Assembly (NCBI GenBank): GCA_020054675.1
Contig: JAIHAL010000008.1
Location: forward strand, 176,263 to 240,262
Direction: 5' to 3'
DNA length: 64,000 bases
From: Oscillospiraceae bacterium
Lineage (GTDB): Bacteria; Bacillota; Clostridia; Oscillospirales; Ruminococcaceae
A program made the translations under genes and the position numbers. The notes under the pieces were generated by a model. That model was not told where the DNA came from, ran no database searches, and saw nothing but the letters and a program-made list of their open reading frames with translations. This document shows positions 1-8,961 of this stretch, piece by piece (position 1 is the stretch's first letter; each line of letters begins with the position of its first letter).

Positions 1-343
1 GCTTTTCGTAGTAAAATTGGAGTGGTGAGCACCAAGGCGAAAAGCAGGTCATATTTTTGTAGCCGTCATTCGCCGAGCAGGGCACAAACGAATGTGCAGT
101 GCCCGTTGCCCTTTTAGTCGTTAGTTGTTAGACGTTAGATGTTAGATGCTGGTAAATTAAAATAAGACCTTTAATGCCGAAAATAGCCAACTCTAATTTC
201 TAACCTCTAATCTCTAACTTCTAAACGTCTCCGGACAAAAAGTCACTGGGGGTTGCTTAATAACTTTATTTGCTTTTAAATTAAGTGGAGGGGGTGAAAC
301 CCCCTCCAAAATAAAGTAAAATTACAAAAACTAACCACTAAAA
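1..343. repeat. Structured intergenic repeat, copy A (cut by window edge, holds a nested mini-element)
   Basis: This gene-free stretch is filled by one copy of the interspersed repeat described in the findings. The window opens inside hairpin I, whose right arm CGAAAAGCAGGTC ends at 50. Hairpin II (25 nt, arms GGGCAC and GTGCCC) is at 80-104. At about 113 the copy is interrupted by a TTAG array, an AT-rich spacer and an inverted TTAG array ending near 227. The rest then resumes with the right arm of hairpin III (233-246) plus a G-run, the G-rich hairpin IV near 286-307, and a short closing array at 325-343 that overlaps the end of birA. Confidence 0.8.
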
Positions 344-1297
344 CCGTACACTGATTTCACCGCTGTTGAGGATGTGTTCCTCGCCGTCTTGGGTTTTAAC
401 TAAAAGCCTTGCATTCTGGTCGATGCCGACGACAACGGCAGAATACGAAACGCCGGGAGCGGTAACAGTAACCTCGCGTCCGATTACATTTGAACGGCTT
501 ATATATTCGGACATGAATTCCCTTGTATGCATTTTTTCAAAATACTGCTCAAAGACGTTGAGAATTTCCGCTATAAGGTTGCAGCGCAAAACCGTTTTCC
601 CGGTTTCGGCAAAAAGTGAGGTTGCAATTTTTTCAAGCTCGCCGGAAAAATGTTTTGTATTTACGTTTATGCCGATGCCGACTACGGCATAATCAAGCTT
701 TCCGGTTTCAAAATTCATGCCGGCCTCGGTAAGGATTCCGCAGACCTTTTTGCCGCCGATAAAAATATCGTTGACCCATTTTATTTTTGCGTCAAGCCCC
801 GTAATGTTCTGGATTGCCCTTGCGACCGCCGCGGCGGCGCATGATGTTATAAGCTGGGCGTCCTCCATTGAAAGTTCGGGCCTAAGTATTATGCTCATGT
901 AAACCCCTCCGCCGGGGGAATAAAAGTTTCTGTTAAGCCTTCCCCTGCCCTTTGTCTGGGATTCCGCAATTATTGCCGTCCCATGTTCCCCGCCGATTTG
1001 GGCAAGGCTTTTGGCAAAATTATTAGTTGAATCTATGCTTTTGAAAACGTCCATTTTTTTCCCGAAAGCATGGGTTTTAAGCAAAGGCTTTATGCTCTGC
1101 TCGGAAAGAATGTCGCTTCCCGGCGCAAGACAATACCCCTTGTTTGTGACTGCGCTTATTATATATCCCTCTTCTTTAAGAGTTTTTACAGTTTTCCAAA
1201 CGGCGCTTCTGGTTATGCCAAGCTTTTGAGCAATAAAGCTTCCGGAAATGCTTTTGCCTTTGTTTTCTTCAAGAATCTCAAGAATTTTTTCTTTCAT
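338..1297 (-). CDS. birA: BirA: biotin--[biotin carboxyl carrier protein] ligase with N-terminal repressor domain
   Basis: A bifunctional biotin protein ligase of 319 residues, the usual length for the HTH-containing class. Residues 1-60 form a winged helix (GITRSAVWKTVKTL). The catalytic core shows the biotin/AMP loop (GRGRLNRNFYSPGGG) and KWVNDI, and the C-terminal SH3-like domain follows. It should make biotinyl-AMP, load acetyl-CoA carboxylase-type carriers and repress biotin genes; no biotin gene is nearby. The start is ATG 1297 (MKEKIL) or TTG 1303: AGGAGG at 1312-1317 is 14 nt from the ATG and 8 nt from the TTG. The stop TAG falls in the TTAG array of repeat copy A. Confidence 0.95.
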   Translation of the reverse strand: MKEKILEILEENKGKSISGSFIAQKLGITRSAVWKTVKTLKEEGYIISAVTNKGYCLAPGSDILSEQSIKPLLKTHAFGKKMDVFKSIDSTNNFAKSLAQIGGEHGTAIIAESQTKGRGRLNRNFYSPGGGVYMSIILRPELSMEDAQLITSCAAAAVARAIQNITGLDAKIKWVNDIFIGGKKVCGILTEAGMNFETGKLDYAVVGIGINVNTKHFSGELEKIATSLFAETGKTVLRCNLIAEILNVFEQYFEKMHTREFMSEYISRSNVIGREVTVTAPGVSYSAVVVGIDQNARLLVKTQDGEEHILNSGEISVRF

Positions 1298-1358
1298 GGA
1301 CAATTTATACCCCTCCTGCAAACCCTTATTCCGTCAACGCTTCCAAATTTATGATTAT

Positions 1359-1387
1359 ATACTATCATAAATTGCACAACGCGTCAA
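1359..1387 (-). promoter_or_regulatory. Probable sigma-A promoter of birA
   Basis: On the minus strand, TTGACG (1382-1387), a 17-nt spacer and TAGTAT (1359-1364) with an upstream TG form a near-consensus promoter about 60 nt before the birA start. I see no clear biotin operator overlapping it. Confidence 0.6.
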
Positions 1388-1583
1388 TTGCTTTTTGAAT
1401 AATATTTGTATTATTAGGACAAAATTATTATTTTTCGACAATTTTTTTGTCACGCTTTTTTTGAAAAAAATTGCAATGCACAAAAAATCATGTATATTTC
1501 TCCCTTTGAATGAAACACTATTACTGCAAAAATAACAAATAAACACATATTTCACAAAATAATCATTTGGAGGGATTGCAAAA

Positions 1584-2126
1584 ATGAAAGCTACGGGAAT
1601 AGTAAGGCGCATAGATGATTTGGGACGTGTTGTCATCCCAAAGGAAATAAGGCGCACGATGAGGATACGCGAAGGCGACCCGCTTGAAATTTATACAAGC
1701 GCCGACGGAGAAGTAATCTTCAAAAAATATTCCGCAATAAACGAAATGTCCACAAATGCCACCCAAGTTGCCGAAGTCATGACAAAGCTTGCCGGATGTC
1801 CTGTTGTGGTATTTGACCGCGACCACGTGGTTGCCGTTGCGGGAGCGCAAAAGAAAGAATTCAGCGAAAGGAGGGTTTCGCAAGCTCTTGAAGAAATAAT
1901 TGAGCACCGCAAAACGTACCTTTACCAAAAGGCGGGCGACCCGAAGATGTGTCCGGTTGAGGGCATAGACCGTCCGGCAATAGCCTGCGCCCCGATTGTT
2001 TCGGCCGGGGATGTAACCGGCGCAGTAGCCTTTTTAAGCCCCGGAGGGGATGCCGTTGCAACAGATGTTCAAGCAAACCTCATACAGGCCGCGGCTCAAT
2101 TTTTAGGAAAACAGGTGGAAGAGTAA
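1584..2126 (+). CDS. spoVT: SpoVT-like AbrB-family transcriptional regulator
   Basis: 180 residues. The N-terminal swapped-hairpin AbrB DNA-binding domain (about 1-50) shows KATGIVRRIDDLGRVVIPKE and RIREGDPLEIY, the diagnostic SpoVT/AbrB signature. The rest is a GAF-like regulatory domain typical of SpoVT, as opposed to AbrB or Abh, which are about 95 residues. SpoVT in Bacillus is a forespore regulator made under sigma G, so this gene supports a spore-forming lineage. The start ATG has GGAGGG 8 nt upstream. The gene is monocistronic and is followed by a promoter-terminator pair and repeat copy B. Confidence 0.88.
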   Translation: MKATGIVRRIDDLGRVVIPKEIRRTMRIREGDPLEIYTSADGEVIFKKYSAINEMSTNATQVAEVMTKLAGCPVVVFDRDHVVAVAGAQKKEFSERRVSQALEEIIEHRKTYLYQKAGDPKMCPVEGIDRPAIACAPIVSAGDVTGAVAFLSPGGDAVATDVQANLIQAAAQFLGKQVEE

Positions 2127-2146
2127 TCTTTTTGCCCTTTTGGTAC

Positions 2147-2175
2147 TTGATTTTATTTTTCGTATGTGATATAAT
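2147..2175 (+). promoter_or_regulatory. Probable promoter directly upstream of a terminator
   Basis: TTGATT (2147-2152), a 17-nt spacer and TATAAT (2170-2175) with an extended TG give a strong predicted promoter starting transcription near 2182. A terminator follows only about 20 nt later. It could make a very short RNA or serve as an attenuated promoter for rimP-nusA-infB. Confidence 0.6.
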
Positions 2176-2200
2176 CCTTATGTGCACAATACTTTGCCTA

Positions 2201-2231
2201 AAAGACCGGAACCTTCCGGTCTTTCGTTTTT
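2201..2231 (+). terminator. Rho-independent terminator after spoVT
   Basis: A perfect 11-bp stem (AAAGACCGGAA and its complement) with a 2-nt loop at 2201-2224 is followed by CGTTTTT. The T-run leads straight into the first TTAG unit of repeat copy B. Confidence 0.85.
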
Positions 2232-2596
2232 AGTTGTTAGCAACATAGTAATTAGTTGTTAGTTTTAGTATTTTTCATTTTAAGGTTTTATTTAACTGCC
2301 TTAATAAGAAAAAGCTTTCCGCTGATAAAGTCATTAAGACTAACGGAGATAAAGACCTGCTTTTCGTCGTAAAATTGGAGTAGTGCGCACCGAGGCGAAA
2401 AGCAGGTCAACAGTAACAAGCCGTTATTCGCCGAGCAGGGCACAAACGAATGTGCAGTGCCCGTTGCCGGCGAATAGGCGGACGAAAGTAGGCAGGGGGT
2501 GCATAAGAACTTATTATGCTTAAATGCCAATGAGGGGGACAGCGTCACCCTATTTAGAAGTTAGAAGTTAGAAATTAGAAATTAGAAATTAGATAT
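2226..2596. repeat. Structured intergenic repeat, copy B
   Basis: This copy occupies most of the 507-bp gap between spoVT and rimP. A degenerate TTAG array lies at 2226-2267, followed by the conserved AT-rich lead-in, hairpin I (2354-2408, 13-bp arms, 55 nt) and hairpin II with arms GGGCAC and GTGCCC. Only the right arm of hairpin III survives (GAAAGTAGGC plus a G-run). A weak G-rich hairpin follows, then a TTAGAAG/TTAGAAA array (2553-2595) in direct rather than inverted orientation. The rimP start lies 38 bp beyond. Confidence 0.8.
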
Positions 2597-2633
2597 ATGC
2601 AAATAAAAAACATTGAAATAAAAAAATGAAAGG

Positions 2634-3140
2634 ATGATGTTTGGTTTGTCATCAAACAAGGGAGGAAATACCATCCGCAAGGTATGGGAGCTTGCAGAGC
2701 CTCTTGCAAAGGAGCTTGGAGTTTCAATTTGGGATGTTGTATTTGAAAAGGAGGGCGCAAACTGGTACCTCAGAGTCTTTATAGACCGCGACGAGGGAAT
2801 AGACCTTGATATTTGCGAAGCGTTTTCCAGACCGTTCAGCAAAATGCTTGACGAAGCCGACCCGATTGAACAGAGCTATATACTTGAAGTAGGTTCGGTA
2901 GGGCTTGCAAGGGAACTTAAACGGCCGGAGCATTTTGAAAGATTTATAGGAAGTCCGGTGCGGATAAGGCTGATACGCGCTCAAAACGGGGTAAAAGAGT
3001 TTATTGCAAAGCTTTTGGCTTATAATAAAGATGGCATAACGCTTTCGGCGGGCGAAGAGGAATTTGAAATAAGCCTTAAAGATACGGCTTTCGTAAAACT
3101 TTGCGACGACGAGGATATAGAAGACGAACTTTTTGAATAA
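2634..3140 (+). CDS. rimP: Ribosome maturation factor RimP
   Basis: 168 residues with the RimP N-terminal alpha/beta domain (VWELAEPLAKELGVSIWDV, then WYLRVFIDRDEG) and the C-terminal SH3-like domain (EHFERFIGSPVRIRL). It assists 30S subunit maturation. It is first in the rimP-nusA-rnpM-ylxQ-infB-rbfA operon, the canonical order. The usual EVSSPGLDR segment reads EVGSVGLAR here, a mild divergence. The start is the ATG at 2634 or 2637; AAAGG at 2629-2633 is very close, so the ribosome site is poor. Confidence 0.93.
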   Translation: MMFGLSSNKGGNTIRKVWELAEPLAKELGVSIWDVVFEKEGANWYLRVFIDRDEGIDLDICEAFSRPFSKMLDEADPIEQSYILEVGSVGLARELKRPEHFERFIGSPVRIRLIRAQNGVKEFIAKLLAYNKDGITLSAGEEEFEISLKDTAFVKLCDDEDIEDELFE

Positions 3141-3168
3141 CAACCAACAATTGGAGGAAAAAACCAGC

Positions 3169-4287
3169 ATGAACGTTAAGAAAGGCATGAACGAGGATTT
3201 TTTTGAAGCTATAGAGGAGCTTGAATCCAAAAACGGCATATCCGCCGAATTTCTGATTGACAAGATAAAACAGGGAATCCTTAAAGCAATGAAAAAGGAA
3301 TATCCCGGCTGCGACAATATAAATATAGAAATTGACCCGGCGGCAAAGATTTTTGATATATCGGTAATAAAAACCGTCGTTGAGGGAGAGCCGGAAAATC
3401 CAAATGAAATAAACATAGACGAAGCAAGAAATATCGACCCGCGCTCAAGCATCGGAGGCGTGTGCGAAATAAAGGTTTCTCCGGCAATATTCGGAAGAGT
3501 TGCCGCAGGCACCGCAAAACAGTCCATACACCACGATATAAAGGAATTTGAAAACAAGACCCTTCTTGAAAGCTATAAAAACAAGGAGCATGAGATTGTT
3601 TCCGCAACGGTGGTCAGGATTGAACCCGTAAGCGGCCACGCAACGCTTATGGTCGATAAAAACGAGGTGTACTTATTTAGGAACGAGCAGATTCCCGGAG
3701 AAGTTTTAAAAGAGGGCGACATTATAAAGGTTTATGTGGTCGGAATAGTAAATCCGGAAAAAAAGCCCATGCTGAAAGTTTCAAGGACACATAAGGACCT
3801 TGTAAAAAGGCTTTTTGAGCTTGAAGTGCCCGAAGTTTACGACGGAACTGTGGAAATAAAGGCGATATCAAGGGAAGCGGGCTCAAGGACAAAAATTGCC
3901 GTCTGGTCAAAGGATAAGAACGTCGATGCAGTGGGAGCCTGCATAGGTCCCAAGCGTTCAAGGATTTCAAAGATTGTTTCCGAGCTTGGCGGCGAAAAGA
4001 TTGACATAATTCCTTACAGCGAAAATCCGGAGGAATTTGTCGCAAGCGCGCTTGCTCCGGCGGAGGTGGTAAGCGTCAAGGCGGCGGAGGACGGCTCAAA
4101 GTCCTGCACGGTAATAGTGCCGAACAGCCAGCTTTCCCTTGCAATCGGAAATAAGGGGCAGAACGCAAAGCTTGCCGCGCGCCTTACCGGATACAAAATT
4201 GACATAAAGCCAAGCGTTGGCCATGAAAATGCGGGAGGGGCGGAAACCTCCGAAGAAAATCCGTCCGAAGACGCGTCAAACGAATGA
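3169..4287 (+). CDS. nusA: Transcription termination/antitermination factor NusA
   Basis: 372 residues: N-terminal RNA-polymerase-binding domain (1-130), S1 domain (about 135-200) and tandem KH domains (KH1 with GACIGPKRSRI, KH2 with AIGNKGQNAKLAARLTG). A short acidic tail ends the protein; the AR repeats of proteobacterial NusA are absent, as normal for Firmicutes. It binds RNA polymerase and modulates pausing and termination. The start ATG 3169 (MNVKKGM) is chosen because GGAGG at 3152-3157 precedes it; an upstream in-frame TTG at 3133 overlaps the rimP stop and has no ribosome site. Confidence 0.96.
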   Translation: MNVKKGMNEDFFEAIEELESKNGISAEFLIDKIKQGILKAMKKEYPGCDNINIEIDPAAKIFDISVIKTVVEGEPENPNEINIDEARNIDPRSSIGGVCEIKVSPAIFGRVAAGTAKQSIHHDIKEFENKTLLESYKNKEHEIVSATVVRIEPVSGHATLMVDKNEVYLFRNEQIPGEVLKEGDIIKVYVVGIVNPEKKPMLKVSRTHKDLVKRLFELEVPEVYDGTVEIKAISREAGSRTKIAVWSKDKNVDAVGACIGPKRSRISKIVSELGGEKIDIIPYSENPEEFVASALAPAEVVSVKAAEDGSKSCTVIVPNSQLSLAIGNKGQNAKLAARLTGYKIDIKPSVGHENAGGAETSEENPSEDASNE

Positions 4288-4313
4288 GGCATGCCTGAAA
4301 GGGCGGTGAGAGA

Positions 4314-4586
4314 ATGCAGCAAAAGAAAATCCCTATGAGAATGTGCAAGGGCTGCGGCGAAATGAAGCCGAAAAAAGAGCTTATAAGGGTTGTAAAGTCG
4401 CCGGAGGGGGAAATTTCCCTTGACCCCACGGGTAAAAAATCGGGGCGCGGGGTTTATGTTTGCCGTTCGCTTGAATGCCTTAAAAAGGCAAGGAAGGCAA
4501 AGCGGTTTGAAAAGGATTTTTCCTGTCAGATTGCCCCCGAAATATATGAGGTGATGGAAGATGAAATCTCAAAACTTGAAAAATGA
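4314..4586 (+). CDS. rnpM: RnpM (YlxR), RNase P-modulating RNA-binding protein
   Basis: 90 residues with the YlxR signature: paired cysteines in RMCKGCGEMKPKKELIRVV, then LDPTGKKSGRGVYVC and a second C-x4-C (CRSLEC). YlxR proteins bind RNA, and the Bacillus protein has been reported to bind RNase P RNA and modulate it. It lies between nusA and ylxQ as in most Firmicutes, and its 3' end overlaps ylxQ by 26 bp, implying translational coupling. Confidence 0.93.
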   Translation: MQQKKIPMRMCKGCGEMKPKKELIRVVKSPEGEISLDPTGKKSGRGVYVCRSLECLKKARKAKRFEKDFSCQIAPEIYEVMEDEISKLEK

Positions 4587-4890
4587 CATAATAAATCTCC
4601 TCACCCTTTGCAGAAAAGCGGGAAAGATGCAGCTTGGCTTTGACGCGGCAAAAGATTCGGCGCTTTCGGGACAGGCGGGATGCGTGCTCGTCACTGAGGA
4701 TGTTTCGCCGAAAACCTTGAAGGAAACCGAGTATTTTTGCTCAAAGTCCGGAGTTCCCATGTTTAAAACAACGCTTTTGATGGATGATGTGGAGCGCTTT
4801 CTTGGGAAACGCGCGGGAGTGCTTGCCGTTTGCGGCGATGGCTTTGCCGAAAGGCTGTCCGAGCTTTTCGGGGAAAATCCCGGGCCATAG
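4561..4890 (+). CDS. ylxQ: YlxQ, L7Ae-family RNA-binding protein
   Basis: 109 residues of the L7Ae/L30e/S12e/Gadd45 fold ([20 protein letters not shown], then [12 protein letters not shown]). L7Ae proteins bind kink-turns; the YlxQ substrate is not well defined. The ATG at 4561 has GGTGATGGAAG just upstream and lies inside rnpM. The usual operon neighbours (nusA, rnpM, infB) support the call. Confidence 0.88.
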   Translation: MKSQNLKNDIINLLTLCRKAGKMQLGFDAAKDSALSGQAGCVLVTEDVSPKTLKETEYFCSKSGVPMFKTTLLMDDVERFLGKRAGVLAVCGDGFAERLSELFGENPGP

Positions 4891-4946
4891 AAATCCGCGG
4901 GCTTTATATAAAAGGACATTTCGGGATTAATTGGGAGGATATTAAA

Positions 4947-7574
4947 TTGCCTATGAATGAAAAACATAAACTTAATCAAGTGGCCAAGGACTTAAAACTT
5001 ACAAATCAGGAACTTATAGATTTTATCGCTAAAAATTTCGGCGAAATCAAAAAGCCTTCGGCGTCCATTGATACTGAGGAAGTAAATCTCATCCTTGAAA
5101 GCTTTACACAGCAAAATCAGGTGGAAAGCTTTGATGAGTATTTTGCCTCCGCAAAAAAGCCGAAAGAGGAAGCAAAGGCTGAAAAAGCTGAAAAGCCCAA
5201 GGAGGAAAACGTGCAGCCGGAAAAGCAAAAAGAAGAAAAAGCAAGACAGGAAAAGCCTAAACAGGAAGCGCCTGTTCACCATGAGAAAAAGCCTAATGCC
5301 GAAAGCAGAAAGCCGGCGGAGCATCATGCTCCCGCGCAAAGTGCACAGGCAAAAAATGCTCCGGCTCAAAAGCCAAAGGAGCACCCTGCACGCCCAAAAA
5401 CGGAAACCGCAAAGCCTGCACAGACTCCAAATCCGGCTCCGCAGCAGCAAGCTGCTCCGGCAATGCAAGCTCCGAAACCGGCTCCTCAGCCGCCGCATAA
5501 AAAGCTCGAAAAGAAACAGGAACCTCCAAAGCCGCACCAGCATGGGGTAAAGGCACAGCTTAACATAGGCTTTGCAGATTCGACAAATGTTGAGAAAAAT
5601 ATCCGCACTATTGATACAAGGGGAAACTATGTCGATTTGGATAAGTATAATGAAAAATACTCCAATCTCGACCTTGAACATCCCAAAGGCGGAAAGGACA
5701 ACTATGCCAAAAAGCAAAAAATCACGCAAAAATCCGCCCAAAAGAATAAACAGCAGTATTCGACAAAACATGAGTCCGAAGCGGAAAAACTCCGCAGGCT
5801 TGAGCTTGAACGCGCAAGAAAGCAGCAGCTCAAAGTGCTTATTCCGGATGAAATCGTTGTGTCTGAACTTGCCAGCCGCCTTAAAGTAAATGTCAATGAA
5901 GTCATTAAAAAACTCATGGGCCTTGGCGTTATGGCAGGAATAAACCAGACTGTGGATTTTGACACCGCCGCACTTGTTGCCGAAGAACTTGGCGCAAAGG
6001 TTCAAAAGGAAGTAATTGTCACCATTGAGGAAAGGCTTATTGAGGATTTTGACGACAAGGACGAAAACCTTGTTGAAAGAAGCCCCGTCGTTGTAGTAAT
6101 GGGACACGTTGACCACGGAAAGACATCTCTGCTTGACAAGATAAGAAATGCCAACGTAACGGATACCGAGGCGGGAGGAATAACCCAGCACATAGGCGCT
6201 TACAGGGTAAGCATCAACGGAAAGGAAATAACCTTCCTTGATACTCCCGGACACGAAGCGTTCACATCAATGCGCGCAAGGGGAGCGCAGGTAACGGACA
6301 TAGCCATTCTTGTCGTTGCCGCAGACGATGGAATAATGCCTCAAACGGTGGAGGCAATAAACCATGCCAAGGCGGCAAACGTTTCAATAATTGTCGCAAT
6401 AAACAAAATGGATAAGCCGGAGGCAAATCCGGACAGGGTAAAACAGGAGCTTACAGAGCATGGGCTTGTAATTGAAGAATGGGGCGGAGATGTAATCTGC
6501 GTTCCGGTTTCGGCAAAGACAGGCCAAGGCATTGACGAGCTGCTTGAAAACATATTGCTTGTGGCGGAAGTAAAGGAACTTAAAGCAAATCCGAACAGGC
6601 TTGCAAAGGGAACCGTAATCGAGGCAAGGCTTGACAAGGGCAGGGGCCCGATTGCGACCGTGCTTGTCCAAAACGGAACTTTGCATGCGGGCGATATAAT
6701 CATTGCCGGAATGACGGTCGGCAGAGTAAGGGTAATGATGAATGACAAAGGACAATCGGTAACCGAGGCAGGCCCATCCGTACCGGTTGAAATCACCGGC
6801 CTTGCTGATGTTCCGCTTGCGGGGGATACCTTTAACGCCGTTGAGGATGAACGCCTTGCAAGGGAGCTTGTCGAACAGCGCCGCCAGAAGGCAAAGGAAG
6901 AACAGTTCAAGTCCTATCAAAAGGTTACTCTTGACAATCTTTTCAGCCAGATTGCACAGGGCGAGATGAAAGAGCTTCCGATTATCGTAAAGGCGGACGT
7001 TCAAGGCTCAGTCGAAGCTGTAAAGCAATCGCTTGAAAAGCTTTCAAACGACGAGGTAAGAGTAAAGGTAATCCATGGCGGAGTCGGAGCCGTTTCGGAA
7101 AGCGACGTAATGCTTGCAAACGCTTCAAACGCAATCATTGTCGGATTCAACGTGCGTCCGGACCCCGTTGCCGCGGAAAATGCCCAGCGCGACGGCGTCG
7201 ACATGAGATTTTACAGGATAATTTACGATGCCATTGAAGAAGTAAGCACCGCTATGAAGGGGCTTCTTGCTCCTAAATTCCGCGAAGTGCAGATGGGCAG
7301 GGTGGAAGTCAGACAGGTTTATAAAATCAGCGGAGTCGGCGCTGTTGCGGGATGCTACGTTTCCAGCGGAAAGGTTGCAAGAAACTGCCAGATTCGCGTT
7401 GTAAGGGACGGAATAGTGATTTCCGAGGACAAAATGGCAAGCCTCAAACGCTTTAAGGACGACGTTAAGGAAGTCGCCGAAGGTTATGAGTGCGGAATAA
7501 CGCTTGAAAAATTTACCGATATTAAAGAAGGGGATATTTTTGAAGCGTTTGTAATGGAGGAATACAGGGAATAA
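4947..7574 (+). CDS. infB: Translation initiation factor IF-2
   Basis: 875 residues. An IF2_N domain (about 1-55) is followed by a roughly 200-residue low-complexity segment rich in Lys, Pro, Glu, Ala and Gln, then a second IF2_N-like domain (about 300-360). The G domain shows P-loop GHVDHGKT, switch [16 protein letters not shown] and NKMD, followed by domains II, III and C1-C2. It places initiator tRNA on the 30S subunit using GTP. The start is taken as TTG 4947, 8 nt after GGGAGG (4933-4938); ATG 4953 is the alternative with 14-nt spacing. Confidence 0.96.
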   Translation: MPMNEKHKLNQVAKDLKLTNQELIDFIAKNFGEIKKPSASIDTEEVNLILESFTQQNQVESFDEYFASAKKPKEEAKAEKAEKPKEENVQPEKQKEEKARQEKPKQEAPVHHEKKPNAESRKPAEHHAPAQSAQAKNAPAQKPKEHPARPKTETAKPAQTPNPAPQQQAAPAMQAPKPAPQPPHKKLEKKQEPPKPHQHGVKAQLNIGFADSTNVEKNIRTIDTRGNYVDLDKYNEKYSNLDLEHPKGGKDNYAKKQKITQKSAQKNKQQYSTKHESEAEKLRRLELERARKQQLKVLIPDEIVVSELASRLKVNVNEVIKKLMGLGVMAGINQTVDFDTAALVAEELGAKVQKEVIVTIEERLIEDFDDKDENLVERSPVVVVMGHVDHGKTSLLDKIRNANVTDTEAGGITQHIGAYRVSINGKEITFLDTPGHEAFTSMRARGAQVTDIAILVVAADDGIMPQTVEAINHAKAANVSIIVAINKMDKPEANPDRVKQELTEHGLVIEEWGGDVICVPVSAKTGQGIDELLENILLVAEVKELKANPNRLAKGTVIEARLDKGRGPIATVLVQNGTLHAGDIIIAGMTVGRVRVMMNDKGQSVTEAGPSVPVEITGLADVPLAGDTFNAVEDERLARELVEQRRQKAKEEQFKSYQKVTLDNLFSQIAQGEMKELPIIVKADVQGSVEAVKQSLEKLSNDEVRVKVIHGGVGAVSESDVMLANASNAIIVGFNVRPDPVAAENAQRDGVDMRFYRIIYDAIEEVSTAMKGLLAPKFREVQMGRVEVRQVYKISGVGAVAGCYVSSGKVARNCQIRVVRDGIVISEDKMASLKRFKDDVKEVAEGYECGITLEKFTDIKEGDIFEAFVMEEYRE

Positions 7575-7616
7575 TCCCTTTAATAGAAATTTACAGTTAA
7601 GAGAGGTGTTCCGGTT

Positions 7617-7985
7617 ATGGCGGGCTTTAAACAAAGCAGGATTGCGGAGGATATAAAAAGGGAGATTGCATCCCTTGTAAGGGAACTTAAAGACCCGAGG
7701 ATTTCCGCGGAAATGCTCACTGTGGTAAGATGCGAGGTTTCCGGAGATATGTCGCACTGCAAGGTCTACGTTTCAAGCTTTGACGGCATAGAAAAGGCAA
7801 GAGAGGCCTGTCAGGGACTTGAAAGCGCATCGGGGCTTATGCGCAGGGAAATAGCCAACAGACTGCACCTTAAAAAGAGCCCGGAGCTTAAATTCATTCC
7901 GGACGACTCCATTGAGCACGGTGCGGAAATAAATCAAATCCTGAAAAGCCTTAACATCAAAAGCGAAGAGGAAGAGAAGTCTTAA
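7617..7985 (+). CDS. rbfA: Ribosome-binding factor A
   Basis: 122 residues, the normal length of RbfA: a single KH-like domain (RIAEDIKREIASLVRELKDPR, then VEVS-like strands and the SPELKFIPDDSIEHG tail). It binds the 30S subunit at helix 1 of 16S rRNA during late maturation. The start ATG follows GAGAGGTG. It sits 42 bp after infB and is followed after 16 bp by nrnA, the usual Firmicutes order. Confidence 0.94.
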   Translation: MAGFKQSRIAEDIKREIASLVRELKDPRISAEMLTVVRCEVSGDMSHCKVYVSSFDGIEKAREACQGLESASGLMRREIANRLHLKKSPELKFIPDDSIEHGAEINQILKSLNIKSEEEEKS

Positions 7986-8001
7986 CGCGAAAGGAATTTT
8001 T

Positions 8002-8961
8002 ATGCTGATAGATTTTCAAAAAGCCGCGGAAATATTGAAAAACAGTCAAAACGTATATGTGATATCGCACCAAAGCCCGGACGGGGATACCTTGGGCAGC
8101 GGCTTTGCGCTGGTTTATTTCCTGAGAAATCTGGGCAAAAAGGCAAATCTTATCTGCTCTGATGAAATCCCGCCCAAATTCAAGTTCCTGTCCGAGGGTT
8201 ATGCGGATGAGGATTTTGAGCCGGAATGCTTCATTGCTGTGGATATTGCCGATAAGGCGCTTTTTGGCGAAAAGACCGCACCGTTTGCCGAAAATATCGA
8301 GCTTTGCATAGACCATCACATTTCAAATTCCCTTTACGCCAAAAACACGCTTTTGAATCCAAAGGCGGCGGCGACCTGCCAGGTGCTTTTTGAGCTTTTT
8401 GAGTTCATGGGCGCAGAAATTGGCAAAAAGATTGCCACCTGCCTTTATACGGGCCTTGCAACCGATACGGGATGCTTTAAGTTTGAAAACACCACTCCCG
8501 AGGCGCATTTTGCGGCAGGAAAGCTCATTTCGTTTGGAGTGGAGCATTTTAAAATCAACCGCAGGATGTTCGATGAAAAGAGCATGGCGCGAATCAAGGC
8601 GGAACAGCTCCTGCTTTCGGGCATGGAATATTTCCTTGGCGGAAAAATCACAATGATAGCCGTAACAAGGGATGTAATGGAAAAATCCGGCCTTGATGAG
8701 AATGAATTTGAGGGAGTGACGTCCCTCACCATGCAGCTTGAGGGCGTTGAAGTTGGGATTACCGCAAAAGAGCGTTCGGATGGAGTTTACAAGATTTCCA
8801 TGCGTTCGTCGGGAAGGGCGAACGTTTCGGAAATATGCGCCCTTTTCGGCGGCGGCGGACATATAAGAGCCGCCGGATGCACTGTGGAGGGCAGCCTTGA
8901 TGAAGTAAAGGCAAAGCTTGTGTCTGCGGTTGAAAAGGCGGTTGAGGCGCTTGGGGAATGA
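8002..8961 (+). CDS. nrnA: NrnA, DHH/DHHA1 bifunctional oligoribonuclease/pAp phosphatase
   Basis: 319 residues. The DHH domain shows SHQSPDGDTLGSG, AVDIADKA, CIDHHIS and TGLATDTGCFKF, the four metal-binding motifs. The C-terminal DHHA1 domain ends with GGGGHIRAAG. NrnA degrades 2-5 nt RNA fragments and, in Bacillus, pAp. It lies between rbfA and truB, the standard Firmicutes position. Its 3' end overlaps the likely truB start by about 11 bp. Confidence 0.93.
   Translation: MLIDFQKAAEILKNSQNVYVISHQSPDGDTLGSGFALVYFLRNLGKKANLICSDEIPPKFKFLSEGYADEDFEPECFIAVDIADKALFGEKTAPFAENIELCIDHHISNSLYAKNTLLNPKAAATCQVLFELFEFMGAEIGKKIATCLYTGLATDTGCFKFENTTPEAHFAAGKLISFGVEHFKINRRMFDEKSMARIKAEQLLLSGMEYFLGGKITMIAVTRDVMEKSGLDENEFEGVTSLTMQLEGVEVGITAKERSDGVYKISMRSSGRANVSEICALFGGGGHIRAAGCTVEGSLDEVKAKLVSAVEKAVEALGE

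Noticed and set aside
1820..1840. CCACGTGG core inside the SpoVT-like gene as a parS site
   Set aside because: Only 8-10 bp are palindromic and the outer TGTT/AACA bases are missing.
2226..2596. TTAG repeats as a CRISPR array
   Set aside because: Units are 7 nt, degenerate and without spacers; no cas gene is present.
4992..6254. Long minus-strand frame opposite infB
   Set aside because: It is the antisense of the Lys/Pro/Ala-rich part of IF-2, which lacks stops in that frame because of codon bias.
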